From: Powellomyces hirtus
Lineage: Eukaryota > Chytridiomycota > Chytridiomycetes > Spizellomycetales > Powellomycetaceae
Assembly (NCBI GenBank): GCA_025526995.1
Contig: JAHLKG010000014.1
Span: 1-64,000, forward strand
Length of the DNA: 64,000 bases
Reading direction: 5' to 3'
The position numbers and the translations under genes are program-made. The notes beneath the pieces were generated by a model that was not told the origin of the DNA, ran no database searches, and saw only the letters and a list, made by a program, of their open reading frames with translations. Shown in pieces: positions 1 to 9,797 of this stretch. Position 1 is the stretch's first letter; the number at the start of each line of letters is the position of its first letter.

Positions 1-1778
1 TTCTTGATCAGGACACGATCAGGCAAATTGCTGAGAAAGACAAAATTCTGAAAATCACGCATCTTGACAGAATCAAAGCCCTTCTTCTCCAGCAATTGAA
101 TGGTCTGCGTAATCTTGGACTTTAAGATATTGCTGTTTTTTCTAGCTCCTGCCCACATACATTCATCACACACTGTTAGGACCTTGTTTGCAGTATGCGC
201 ATTGAAGCTCTTGGTCAGCTGGGCCATGTCATTGCAGTAGAGATAGTAGGGGCCCACAATCATCTTGCCAAATGCATCAAAAAATATGTTCTTGCCAGCT
301 CCCTGATCCCCAGTGAAAACAAGTGCTACCTCGAGTTTCTTATGAGGCGTCTGATTCAAGGAGGCATGCCATCCGATGATATACTCAAAACTTGATTCTC
401 GGCCGTTCGCATAGACTGTCTTGAGATGATGCAAGATGGGCTGAATCTTCTGCATATCAACGTCTACACTTGCATCAAGTGGCCGCATTGCAAAACCGTG
501 CCACATGTTAATCTTGAGATCCGGTTTGTCCCCCGAGTCATAACTCGGATCAAACACCATGCAATCGTATCGGCGAATGTTTATGTTCTGTTTCCATATT
601 GAGAATGGATGAAGCTGCATCCCCTTACGACCTACTATCAACATCCGATCAAACAATGCTTTGGTTTCCTGGCTTTTTCAAAACACCCATGGCGACTCCA
701 CCGTGTGGCAATGTCTGTAAATGGGTGTGGAGATTTCAACGAAACAAAGGAAATTGTTCAAATACGCAACGAGGCGGGGTTGGTTAGCCGGCCGTGACTC
801 TTTGTCATACAGTTGTTGCATTGCTGAAAGTGAAACCCGAGAGCCTTCATCCGGATGGCAGTTAGCCTTGATGTCCCTCCAAAAACCATGGCCTGAGGAA
901 TCCTGGCCTGCTCTACAGATGAACCTCAAGGTTCCTTGCCAATTAACGAGAAACAGGAGATTGGAGTTCTTCACGTGGTCGCGTTGGCATATCTGGCAAT
1001 GATACGGGGCCGTAGCAGTAACATTGATACGGTTCAGGTGATCGGGTTTTGAGAACTGAAACGAAGATTGGTACCATTCTGACTGTTTGAAAAGCGCAAT
1101 GTGCGGGCCTTCAATCTCTTCGTTGTCTACCGGGCTGATGGTGTGGAGATCTTTCTGAAGCCAGAAGTGAGGCTTGTTCTTGTCCATCGTGCGCAGGATG
1201 TTCTCCAAGATCCATTTAGGTAACGGTGCTAGTGGAGTTCTCATGCCAAGAGTATCTTGCTCCATCCAGCTATATACCCCCATTCCCTTTTGGGAAGGAG
1301 GGCACATGACGTATCCTTCTTTCACTCAGGTATCGACTGCTATAAGCTTTCCGTTAAAGGTCATGCAGCCCGCCCAGTTCTTGATTTGATCTTCGCCCGC
1401 TGCCCCGCTTCTTTTGAAATACAGATGCTTACCCCCTGAGGGCGTGGAGACTGCCAGCGTCATGGGCAGATGCTCGTTTTCAGCAACAAGCGTGTCAAAG
1501 TCACTGACACCAGTTTGCTCGGAGTACATTCCCGTCTTTCCGTTCACAGCTGGCCGTTTGTTGTCAATGTCAATGACGATAAAATCGCTAGACACCAAGA
1601 TGCCCAACAACGGGTTTGTGGTGTATGCAGCTCTACGTTTGAAGTCTTTTTTCATATCGTACGAGTCCCCAGCTCAATTGCCGATAGGACGCTTGCTTTC
1701 CGCATATGAGGGAATCATGTTGAACCCATGAATCTGGTTTAGTAACTTTGCAGCTTTGTAGATAACGTCAGTAGCCAT
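1..1778 (-). pseudogene. Prim-Pol / superfamily 3 helicase replication gene, three in-frame TGA codons, 3' end outside window
   Basis: One minus-strand frame runs from an ATG at 1778 to the window edge. Residues 1 to about 150 resemble an archaeo-eukaryotic Prim-Pol domain: GFNMIPSYAESKRPIGN, the metal-site-like IDIDNKR, TPSGGKHLYF, then EGYVMCPPS. From about residue 400 it reads as a DUF5906-type superfamily 3 helicase, with Walker A GDQGAGKN near 289-312, Walker B VCDECMWAG near 140-170 and a FVFLSN segment near the edge. Proteins of this layout prime and unwind DNA for self-replicating viruses and mobile elements. TGA codons at 1674-1676, 1326-1328 and 678-680 interrupt the frame, but homology continues on both sides without a frame change. 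The first fits a lost Trp codon and the second a lost Arg codon (CGA to TGA). This is therefore most likely a decaying gene. The helicase motifs that can be seen are intact. Confidence 0.85.
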
Positions 1779-1839
1779 TGGTTCTTAAACTATGGTTCTT
1801 AAAATAAAGCATGGGAGATATGCTTAATACGTGGTCATC

Positions 1840-2085
1840 CTAGAACTTGTTGAGTCGATAATTGCAGTGATGTTCCATGTTGAGATACTGTGCAGCCCGA
1901 TTATAAGCCCGTGCAGCCTCAATAGCTGTGTAGAAAAGACCCAGGTACTGCTGCTTGCAGCTCACACCAATAGAAGCGAACCACTTTCCGGCTTTCTTAT
2001 GATAACACACCCCTTTAAACCCTGTCTTGCTCCACGATGTTGCGGCTCTTCCTTGACGTGAAGACATTACACTTGTCACCTCCAT
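1840..2085 (-). CDS. small AP2-domain DNA-binding protein
   Basis: An 81-residue ORF starting at the ATG at 2085. It is almost entirely one AP2 domain: GFKGVCYHKKAGKWFASI, then YLGLFYTAIEAARAYNRAAQ, ending in the NYRLNKF strand typical of the fold. Isolated AP2 domains bind DNA and often accompany viral genes or HNH homing endonucleases; no HNH part is visible here. It lies directly upstream of the Prim-Pol/helicase frame on the same strand, with about 60 bp between its stop and that ATG, so the two probably belonged to one element. The frame is also open a little further upstream, but without an ATG. A role in element regulation or origin binding is inference only. Confidence 0.72.
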   Translation of the reverse strand: MEVTSVMSSRQGRAATSWSKTGFKGVCYHKKAGKWFASIGVSCKQQYLGLFYTAIEAARAYNRAAQYLNMEHHCNYRLNKF

Positions 2086-2170
2086 GTCAATAACAGGGAA
2101 GCAAAAAAAAAAACGCACGAGGCGCGGTTTACTGATTGTGTGGCATGGCTCTTACCATCTCTTTTTCCTA

Positions 2171-2460
2171 CATATGGGGATCGTGCGTAGGTGTCTTATC
2201 GATGTTTAGTCATGGCAGCCCCTTATTTTATGGAGAGTGTCGCACTATAGCAGGTTGCGCCACATTGGCTGCTAAAGGGCTTTATACCTCATAGAAAAAT
2301 GAGGTATCATTCTAAGATGGAGGTGTCTTTATGGAGTGTGTTGCAAACCGCTGAATAACCTCGCATTTCCAGACAAACTTCATTTTTTTTCCAAGTGTTT
2401 TATGTGAGCACTGCAATACTTGGAGTGTGCCCTATGCGCTTTTTTGCAACACATATATGG
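2171..2460 (+). repeat. dispersed non-coding repeat, copy A
   Basis: First of four full copies of a roughly 300-bp block. Landmarks in order: CATATGGGG near 2171, TATGGAGAGTGTCGC near 2229, an arm ATGGAGTGTGTTGCAAAC at 2331-2348, and an inverted arm TTGCAACACATATATGG near 2443-2460. The two arms are imperfect inverted repeats about 110 bp apart. No ORF spans it. This is the most diverged copy. Confidence 0.6.
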
Positions 2461-2952
2461 GGCATACATTTCTCCTTTCAGCGTCATTGAACTTCCAAGG
2501 CATCGCAGGAAAGCATCCCTGTGTTATAGGGGCTATGGTGTGTGTGCAAGCGCGGTGATCGACTGATGGGGTATGTCAATGCGGATGTGGGTGGTGCAAG
2601 ATGTTGCAAACGCGCCGAGGCCACTGACGATTGCCAAAGTTGGCCAAATGAGTTGGTTGAAGACCGCTTTGCAGCCTGATGCCGCTAATGTCTTAAGTAA
2701 CGCCATATGCTTAAGTAAGTGAAACGCGTACCTTAGTTCGGCGCGGCACCGTGCCATGCTGCGCCACAGGGAAGGGCCTACTTGGGTTCCAGTCTCGTGA
2801 CCGCGCAGTCGGATTACATGACCCGCTGATGCTCATTCATTGCATGACCTGGCAATACGGGGTTCATGTAGCTGACTACTGTTAACGGGTCTGTGGTATG
2901 ACTCATCTCGCGCAGTGACGTCCACCGTAAAGTTACGGACAGCTTCGCAAAG
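2461..2952. other. non-coding gap
   Basis: I see no supported gene here. Short ORFs on both strands lack motifs and typical starts. Confidence 0.4.
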
Positions 2953-3525
2953 GTGGTGAATGCAACGGAGAACCTCAACCACACTATTGTCAGCTCCCAC
3001 AACAAACTCGTGAGGTCCCTCAAAACGGGCAGCATCGTTATTGGCAATGCCGCCGGGGCTGTCCTGGAAGTAGACGAACCAGTATGCGAGAAAGTTCGAG
3101 CGCGGGACGTTCTCGACTCCATGGCAGCAGCCGTCAACGCCGGATGGCTTATATGTGACGAAGGCCGTACCATGGTCACGGGCGACTTTGCGCCTTACCT
3201 CAGACATTACATGGAACAGAAGGCAGACTTTAATTGGCGCATCAGAAAGAAAGGCCCGAAGAAGGCCCTCGACTACATCCTACAAGAGATCGACAAGTCT
3301 GGGGCGCATGCGTTAGAGTACCGCTTCCAGACGGCCATCCAGCCAAACGCTTCCACTCAAGCATCGAGGGGCGCCCCAACTGCTTCTCTGGCTGGAGGTT
3401 CAAGGATGGATACGAGGCTGCATTTAATGAAGGAGTTATCAATTCTTCCCTTCTTACATCTCTTCCGCTCCCTTCCCAGCCTTGAGCGTCTTTTCTATAC
3501 CGCAGCCTTTTGTCCGATCCCCTAG
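2953..3525 (+). CDS. uncharacterised ORF, possible element gene or fragment
   Basis: An open frame of 190 codons with no in-frame ATG near its beginning; the first Met is about residue 57, so the true start or an upstream exon is unknown. The middle is soluble and basic (MEQKADFNWRIRKKGPKKAL) and the last 40 residues are hydrophobic. I do not recognise it. It lies between two copies of the dispersed non-coding repeat, so it may be a remnant of the same mobile DNA. Overlapping minus-strand ORFs are about as long, so even the coding strand is uncertain. Confidence 0.3.
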   Translation: MVNATENLNHTIVSSHNKLVRSLKTGSIVIGNAAGAVLEVDEPVCEKVRARDVLDSMAAAVNAGWLICDEGRTMVTGDFAPYLRHYMEQKADFNWRIRKKGPKKALDYILQEIDKSGAHALEYRFQTAIQPNASTQASRGAPTASLAGGSRMDTRLHLMKELSILPFLHLFRSLPSLERLFYTAAFCPIP

Positions 3526-3790
3526 TTTATGTATTCCTTTTGCATACCCACACCTTCTGTCCCCTTCCTCAGTTTTGTGTTCATGAGTATATGTATCATT
3601 CCTGTACCCTTTCGTCCCTCCCCCTGTTTCAACTTTTGTCAATTTGAGCATCGGCCGTCCATGATCAAGCGCGCCGTTCCTTCCTGGTGATGATAGTTAT
3701 CGAGTTTTGAGTTGGATATTACGTATCAGGTGGAGGCCCTATGGTGGTTCCTGAAATGTGCCGTGCGGTTATTTCCATCCATTTTCATTT

Positions 3791-4073
3791 GACATGGGGT
3801 ATGCATGTAGGTAACAGGAATGAATTGGTCACACTTGAAGGGCACTATTTATCGAGTGTGTTGCTACATATTAGATTGCTTTACATTGGACACCATGGGG
3901 ATAGCCAACTCCATAAATGAATAAGCGACTTCTACAGCATGGGGTAGATTTTATGGAGTGTGTTGCAAACTCCCAAATAAGCTCACTTTTCCGCAAGCAT
4001 CACATCTCTTTTCAAACTTTTTTCTGAGACTGTAATATCTACAAAAAGCCATATGCGCTGTTTGCGGCACCCC
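3791..4073 (+). repeat. dispersed non-coding repeat, copy B
   Basis: Same block as copy A: ACATGGGGTATGCATGTAGG near 3791, GAGTGTGTTGCTACAT near 3855, ATGGAGTGTGTTGCAAAC at 3953-3970, and the inverted arm GTTTGCGGCACCCC near 4060-4073. Similarity to copies C and D continues for about 40 bp (a CTGACTGTCCTCATGGA stretch at about 4089-4106), but the TATA box found there in the later copies is missing. Confidence 0.6.
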
Positions 4074-4106
4074 AATTCTTGGAAGAAGGCTGACTGTCCT
4101 CATGGA

Positions 4107-5017
4107 AACAAATGCACACAGCTCTTCCTGTGTTCGCTTGAGCCTGCTGAACGAACTGATAGCTTGGGGGTAGCATTGGCATTCCCCTTTGTGCATTGAG
4201 ATTCGCAGAGAAGTGTGCCCTCGGTGCCATCAACGCGACAGTGGGTGTCCCACGTTCCAGCTGCGCCCTGCTGACTGGGTGGGTCTTGAATGTTCCATTG
4301 GAAAAGGAAGGCCCCTGGAGCACAATCATGAACACTGAAAATGACGTCCGTAATTTCAACCATGCCCTCCTCACCAACGTTTCCAACATCAGCATTGGAA
4401 TTGGTCTGCGCGGGTCCTGGAAGACTTTACTGGTCGCCATGATGACCGACCAAACTTTGCCGGTGAGACGGGACCCGGGAGGCACCGTGATGGTGGACCA
4501 AAGGAGGTATTGCCCAGCGGGGAAAAAACAATCTTGCAACCTCAGTATCCGGAAATGACGGCTTGAACAGCGGCAGTATCATCTGTCTTACCATTGCCCT
4601 TTGCGCCCTTGACGTTCACAAAGTCCTCTGGTGCATACTATTCATACTGAGGACGGAACGTTGATAGCAAATCCATATATTTGATGAAATGAAATGTGAC
4701 GGGGGTCCGTAGTGTCTCCTATGTGCTACTCGGCGTCGTCCAATAACGGCGTTGTGGCTTTTGCCGTTGTCTTTGCTACCGACGCCTTTCTCTGACCGGC
4801 AGATGTTGGCTGACTTCCCCGACCTGAAATACAGAAGGTAAATTACGTGAAAGCAGCGGCCCCTTGTTCCAAAGCCGGACAAAGAAGAGGGAGTAAATGG
4901 ACATGAAGGGCGTTGCTGTAAACAGCGTTGCGCCCATCCAGTCGATCTGGTTTAGGCGGACCATGGTCTCTGGCCGCGTTTGCTATTATGGTAAAAGCAT
5001 TGTAAGTTTCACTGACA
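4107..5017. other. gap before the duplicated unit
   Basis: Contains a 120-codon plus-strand ORF (4196-4558) and a 166-codon minus-strand ORF (4039-4539) that overlap each other. Neither shows a motif, so neither is annotated. Nothing else is visible up to the start of the duplicated unit. Confidence 0.35.
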
Positions 5018-5825
5018 GGGTTCATTTTTTCCCGTTTGTGCTGTCTGATGTGTTCGTGTCCTTCACGTAGCGCTGCCGGTACCCGCAAGAATGCATGTAA
5101 GACTCATTTATTGTCTAAAGACCTCACAGCCTAACTAGCTGCTGATTTCCCGGTCAAGCCTTGACTTTGAGGAACAGATCGGGTTCAGCAAGTCAGCCAC
5201 AGAACCCTTCCACCACATGCGCGCCCCGCGCAAGCATTTCCAAGTAGACTGGCAGCTGCGGGTAACCGCAACATATGCCAAACCTTGTTTGCAAGAGTCA
5301 TAGCATCTTGCAAAGGCCGTTCAAAAAGCGATGTCAATTTCACTATGTCTATCATTTGAGGACAGCGGACCGAATAGGTGCTGCGGTTATTGAGCTAGAG
5401 ACTGTCTGGGTAGCTTGGCGGGACGCAAAATCATGCACGTCAACGAGTGACTTGATGCTACATAGTGCAGCGAGATTAGTCAAGACTCAAAATCGGACCT
5501 TGATGACTGCTTTGACATACGATGGCAGGATCGAGGGTTGATGGGTATAGCAACAAGGCAGCCAAGCGCGTGTTGTTGAGTTACGCAGCTGCTGAACAAT
5601 AGACAATCGATTGCGAGCGTCTCCCACTTTTCTCCTACTTTGCACCTGGGTTTCCACGGAGATTTGGTTGCTTCGGACGCGTCAGGGTCAAAGAGGTCAT
5701 TGACATTAGTAGGTAGACAAATGCCACGGGAAAGGGATCAAGGCGCAACAACCGACAGAATGATGATGGCCATTGCCGCTCAATGCATTTTTCTGAACTG
5801 TGTCGCATGATCTTTTCATCGTTGT

Positions 5826-6120
5826 TTACCCATACATGGGGTATCCAACTCGGTATCATTAATGAAGGAGTTGAACTGACAGGGTCTGTTTTATGGAGAG
5901 TGTTGCTACATCTTGATGTGCTCCACATTGTCACACATGGGGTTGTCAGCCCCTTGAAGTAAATCAATATGCTCCACAGTATGGGGGTAGTTTAATGGAG
6001 TGTCTTGCAAACCGCTGAATACGCCCTTTTCAAGAAGCCATCGTTATATTTATCCCAGGCTTTTCTTAATACCTGCCAATATATGAAATAGCCATATGCG
6101 CTTGCTTGCAACACACCCAT
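5826..6120 (+). repeat. dispersed non-coding repeat, copy C
   Basis: Best-preserved copy type. Landmarks: ATACATGGGGTATCC near 5832, TATGGAGAGTGTTGCTACAT near 5892, CACATGGGGTTGTCAG near 5934, arm ATGGAGTGTCTTGCAAAC at 5995-6012, and inverted arm TGCTTGCAACACACCCAT at 6103-6120. It ends 50 bp before a TATA box, so it could be an upstream control region of the element. Confidence 0.65.
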
Positions 6121-6169
6121 CGAAGTACGGCCTGACAGTCCTCATGGAGAGCAAATACCAAAAGCTTTT

Positions 6170-6177
6170 TATATAAG
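6170..6177 (+). promoter_or_regulatory. TATA box upstream of a small ORF
   Basis: TATATAAG, 64 bp before the ATG at 6241 and exactly conserved in copy 2 (16557-16564). The spacing fits RNA polymerase II initiation near 6200. Confidence 0.45.
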
Positions 6178-6240
6178 ACCCTGCTAGACGCTTAAGGTGT
6201 GACTCTCCTTGCGAGACCACTCCGCGTACAAATCACTCTC

Positions 6241-6348
6241 ATGGCCCAACATCATTTGCTGCGTCAGACTGTCACGGTATGTTCCCGGAAAGCCGTGAAA
6301 AAGGATCGGAGAATGTTGAAACCCCCAACACTTGAAAGAGATCCGTAG
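6241..6348 (+). CDS. 35-residue small ORF or short first exon
   Basis: An ATG follows the TATA box and opens a 35-residue basic peptide starting MAQHHLLRQTVT. After codon 12 the sequence is ACG|GTATGT, a good 5' splice site, so this may instead be a short first exon spliced further downstream. The duplicate at 16628-16735 keeps the ATG and frame, with one replacement and a TGA instead of a TAG stop. Function unknown. Confidence 0.3.
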   Translation: MAQHHLLRQTVTVCSRKAVKKDRRMLKPPTLERDP

Positions 6349-6721
6349 AAACCACGCCAGATGGTTCCTGGAGCTAGAGCCTTTGGCTCTGCGCTAAAAG
6401 ACTGGACCCCTGTGGTCTCCTATATCCCTTTTGTGCGCGGCATTGAAACCACGCCATACAAATTCCTGAGGCTACTCGATGTCTGGTTTTATGGACGTGA
6501 AATGGGCCTCGAGGTTCAAATTGACATACGATGGCCGCCTTGAAGTTCGATGGCGACATCGAATACCGATGTCTGAGGTGGAAGCCAAATGCATTTGTCG
6601 CGTCACGCGCGTCATGCGTGTCTGCTGTGCCACACTGTCCCTGCAAACGTTCTTGCATAATCTAATTGATTCTGCTCCTTGAAATCCCTTCTCAACTTCT
6701 CTCCTCTGGTGATGTCCACAA

Positions 6722-6729
6722 TATAAAAA
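6722..6729 (+). promoter_or_regulatory. TATA box of the coiled-coil gene
   Basis: TATAAAAA lies 72 bp upstream of the ATG at 6794 and is unchanged in copy 2 (17109-17116). Position and match are those of a strong core promoter. Confidence 0.6.
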
Positions 6730-6793
6730 GGAGCGGAATGGGCAGGAGCACCTTAGTCCCATCACTGCTTAATTGTCCTTCCCCAACACCAAG

Positions 6794-7774
6794 ATGACAG
6801 AGGGTTCATCTGAACTTACCCTTCTTCCCATGTCAGCACAGCCAATCCCATCTCTCTCTCACGCTGCTCACAACCCAGGTCCGGACAAAACCCCGCAAGA
6901 CCCGTTGAAGAATCATGACCATTCCCCTGAAGAGCAAGCTTTGCATGATGCGCCATCACCACCCCAAACCCAGTTTCCGCCCCCAGGTTCTGAACCTTTG
7001 CCACCATTGCCTACCAACGGTAGTTCAAGCACCAAGCGTGGAACCAATGTCGTTGAGGACCGCTCCAATACTCCTGAACCTTTGCCAAAGACGCCAAAGA
7101 ACCAGGCGACAAAGCAATCGAAACTGGCAGGAAAGCAGACAAAAGCCGAACTCAAGACGCAAATCGTTGCCCTGCAAGCCGAATTGGAAGCAGCTAAAGT
7201 GGACAAGGAATCGGCGGTTGCAGAACTGACTACCCAACTGGAGATGGTCAGGACACTTGAGATACAGCTGGATGGAGCACGCGACGAGAAAAAGACTGCC
7301 ATTGCTGCTCTCGAGGAACGGTTGAGATCAGTGGAACGCAATAAGCACTGTGAGGTTGCCACTCTACAAAAAAGATTGGATGAGGCAGTACAGGGCCACG
7401 ACAAGGCTGTTGCAGATGCAACAAGAGCTCTTAAGGAGGAACTGTGTGGCGTCAACGAGGAACGTCGGAGAGTCGAAGAGGATCTGAGACATCGATTCGA
7501 GGCTATTGTACGAGAACGGGATGAACTTAGCAGATTGAGTGTAGAAAGAGAAAATGCTCTCCGATCCGAGCTGGAAACGACGAGAGCGACGTCTGTGAAG
7601 GACACCATTCCAGCGCGCGCTCATACCCCACCCAAGAAAGCAGGAGGTCAGACGTACGAGAAGTTTATGGAGAGCCTCGAGAAAACCTTCCCTGGGTACT
7701 GGTCATACGTGAAGATGTGGCTAGAGGCGGACGATTCTACCTTGGCCTTCAACACAACAGTACCTGAGAGTTGA
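6794..7774 (+). CDS. proline-rich N-terminus, long coiled-coil protein, copy 1
   Basis: A 326-residue single-exon ORF. Residues 1-110 are rich in Pro, Ser and Thr (PPPGSEPLPPLP) and probably disordered. Residues about 115-265 form a long heptad-type coiled coil dense in Lys, Glu, Arg and Ala. The tail is a compact aromatic segment around FPGYWSYVKMW. I do not recognise the family; a structural or scaffold role is possible, nothing more. The stop is a TGA, and the same frame stays open in copy 2 for another 255 codons (next entry). Compared with copy 2 at 17181-18161 I count about 11-12 replacement and 6 silent changes, so selection seems relaxed since duplication. The start is the first ATG after the TATA box. 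Confidence 0.65.
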   Translation: MTEGSSELTLLPMSAQPIPSLSHAAHNPGPDKTPQDPLKNHDHSPEEQALHDAPSPPQTQFPPPGSEPLPPLPTNGSSSTKRGTNVVEDRSNTPEPLPKTPKNQATKQSKLAGKQTKAELKTQIVALQAELEAAKVDKESAVAELTTQLEMVRTLEIQLDGARDEKKTAIAALEERLRSVERNKHCEVATLQKRLDEAVQGHDKAVADATRALKEELCGVNEERRRVEEDLRHRFEAIVRERDELSRLSVERENALRSELETTRATSVKDTIPARAHTPPKKAGGQTYEKFMESLEKTFPGYWSYVKMWLEADDSTLAFNTTVPES

Positions 7775-7798
7775 TTTTGTTTTGGAAATACCGGGGTC

Positions 7799-8538
7799 AT
7801 GATCGAGCACATGGCGAGGCTGCACCCCGCTTCCAAAGCCTTCGGTATTCAATTCGTACTCGACTGTTGTGCATTGGTATCTCGTCACGAGGATCTGAAA
7901 CTCACAGACAAGGCAGCGGCAAGCGCAGTAAGCAACAGGTTAACCAACTCAACGCCTTGAATGCTACAAGGAAAGATAGGCCAAAGACGCGGCAATCAAC
8001 AAAGGAAACATATGGGCAGATCTACACGTGGGACAACACCAGCGTCTTTGGCAAAGTGTTCTTGGGGTTTATCAAGGTGTTGGGCCATGGAGTAATCCTC
8101 ATTCTGAGCGAGCATTGCTCGGAGATCAAAACATCAGCAAAACGCACCAATAGCCCCCTCTCGACTGATAAATGTAAGCTATTCGAGCGGTACAAGGAAG
8201 ACATCCGTGGCTTCGTTGACGGCAACATCCGCAAAGCCGCAATGCAGCGGTTCGATGATGTTCTTCAGCGGGTTTTGCGTGCTGCGATCGACGGCAATGA
8301 GGAAAAAGGGAAAGCGGCATTGAAGGTGTTTCACGCAATGCAGCCGGGATGCTCAAAGGAGGAGTTAGATCTGGCAATCAAGGAGGAAAACGCGCTCTTT
8401 CTTGAGGCACAAGAAGTCAGTGAGCAAGGGGTGGGTAGCAAACTGCTGGACGATGGAGCATGTGACGATGACGGACGGGAAGATGATGAGAGCTCGGTCG
8501 ACGGAAGCGTTCTTCCCTCAGAAGGTGCTGAACGATAG
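7799..8538 (+). pseudogene. second ORF of the coiled-coil locus, copy 1, 1-bp frameshift
   Basis: Equivalent to the intact 246-codon ORF at 18186-18926. Here AGCGCAGTAAGCAACAGG replaces AGCGCACTAAGGCAACAGG near 7930: one base is missing, so the first 45 codons are out of frame with the rest. Downstream the product is the same soluble protein (IYTWDNTSVFGKVFLGFIKV onward) with a very acidic C-terminus (DDDGREDDESSVDGS). No family recognised. Confidence 0.55.
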
Positions 8539-8638
8539 ATTCCTTTGTCATAACAACCCATTGTATTATATAACCGTTGCAAATATACACCAGCTAACAC
8601 AGGATACTGGGTGCGCAATCTCATGCCGCTATGATTCT

Positions 8639-9313
8639 TCACCCTGTACCGCGATGCTCAGGGTATTGCCTGTATAGCGCATTAGATGGGATGCTGGGTG
8701 TCAGTTCCGGGATTAGAACGGGGGTCCATCCGACTTCCACACCACAAATGGATAGGTCACTCACCGTTCCAAGCCTTTCCACCAAAAGGTTACAATACTT
8801 GCGTACCTCGACCATTTGCGCTTTTATCCTCGTCTCATGCAGTGTTGTTTTTGACTGCAAGAAGTCGATGACATGTCGATTGAGTTGGTCCACAACTACC
8901 ACCCACTGTCTCAAAGCGTCCTTGGTAGCATCATCTAACTCGCTGATGGTTGCACATCTCCTCGGCTGGTGCGGTAGGAGGCCATATACCTCTTCAAAAT
9001 GCTGAATTTGTGCGTTATCGCTTTCACGCCGCCCGTTATATGCAGCCGTGGTATTGTAAGGAAAGTTGAAAGCTGCGAGATTCACATCAGCTTCTTGACC
9101 GTTTGCGTCTTCCAAAACCTGTTTGTCGAGTTGGTCAGCGAGGTTATGGATGTGGTAGTCGATGTCAAATAGAGCCTTGGAGCAAGGCGCTCTGCGCTGT
9201 AGCCGCTCCCTTATTCTTGTGGTCTTTGTGTCCTTCAAAAACCGTATATCCGGGCCCAATATGTTAATGTGGGATCGGAGCCACTCCTCATTTTCAAGCG
9301 GGAGACCATTCAT
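8639..9313 (-). CDS. uncharacterised 224-residue protein, copy 1
   Basis: Single-exon ORF from the ATG at 9313, convergent with the coiled-coil locus and only 100 bp from its end. It is soluble and helical-looking, with MNGLPLENEEWLRSHINIL at the N-terminus, an HNLADQLDKQVLED helix and a C-terminal DQLNRHVIDFLQSKT helix. Copy 2 (19027-19701) has the same length with only about six replacements and no stop, better kept than the recombinase C-terminus. Function unknown. Its place between a recombinase and the coiled-coil genes suggests it belongs to the element. Confidence 0.55.
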   Translation of the reverse strand: MNGLPLENEEWLRSHINILGPDIRFLKDTKTTRIRERLQRRAPCSKALFDIDYHIHNLADQLDKQVLEDANGQEADVNLAAFNFPYNTTAAYNGRRESDNAQIQHFEEVYGLLPHQPRRCATISELDDATKDALRQWVVVVDQLNRHVIDFLQSKTTLHETRIKAQMVEVRKYCNLLVERLGTVSDLSICGVEVGWTPVLIPELTPSIPSNALYRQYPEHRGTG

Positions 9314-9797
9314 GGTGTTTGGCTTCTAGATCGTCTGAGAATTGCGTGACAAGAAATGAACGGTTGTGGTATTATGTTGCACATCTTGCAAGATAAGAGA
9401 CATAAGGTGCTCTAATGGAACGCTCACGCTCTTGGTTTCCTTCACGTTGCGGCACAAAGGTCCGTGGATAGAGTTAACAATTAATTAGGGTCAAGGGGGT
9501 AGACACCCTGACTGAGCCTGGCTGACAACTGCGCCCCTCAATAATATATGCCCCGATCTAAATCAAGGCAGAGAACGCGTTTTATAATGCAACCGTTTGT
9601 CCCCTTAATAAGCACCCCACGGTTGCCAAACTAGTACGGATGATATAGTTTGAACCGACACTCTCATATTCTATTGGCCAAACAAGGTCTGCCACCATAT
9701 GTTTTCGCAAGACTCTTCAGACATCTGGCGTAAGCACACCTGCTCCTGGCCCACTCCGCAAGACCATCACAAGGGCATCCGTTCCTGACTCAATGCG
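9314..9797. other. non-coding spacer in the unit, copy 1
   Basis: No ORF of note. It lies downstream of the recombinase gene and upstream of the 224-residue gene, so it should hold that gene's promoter. It is almost unchanged in copy 2. Confidence 0.45.

Noticed and set aside
2833..3207. Minus-strand ORFs overlapping 2953-3525
   Set aside because: No ATG-led conserved motif; they are probably shadows of the plus-strand frame, or both are chance.
4039..4558. Opposed ORFs of 166 and 120 codons
   Set aside because: They overlap on opposite strands, show no motif, and part of the sequence belongs to the dispersed non-coding repeat.
5275..5541. 88-codon ORF in unit copy 1, also present at 15662-15928
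   Set aside because: ATG and length are kept, but about ten of the differences between copies all change the amino acid, and no motif or TATA box is near. It looks like a chance ORF.
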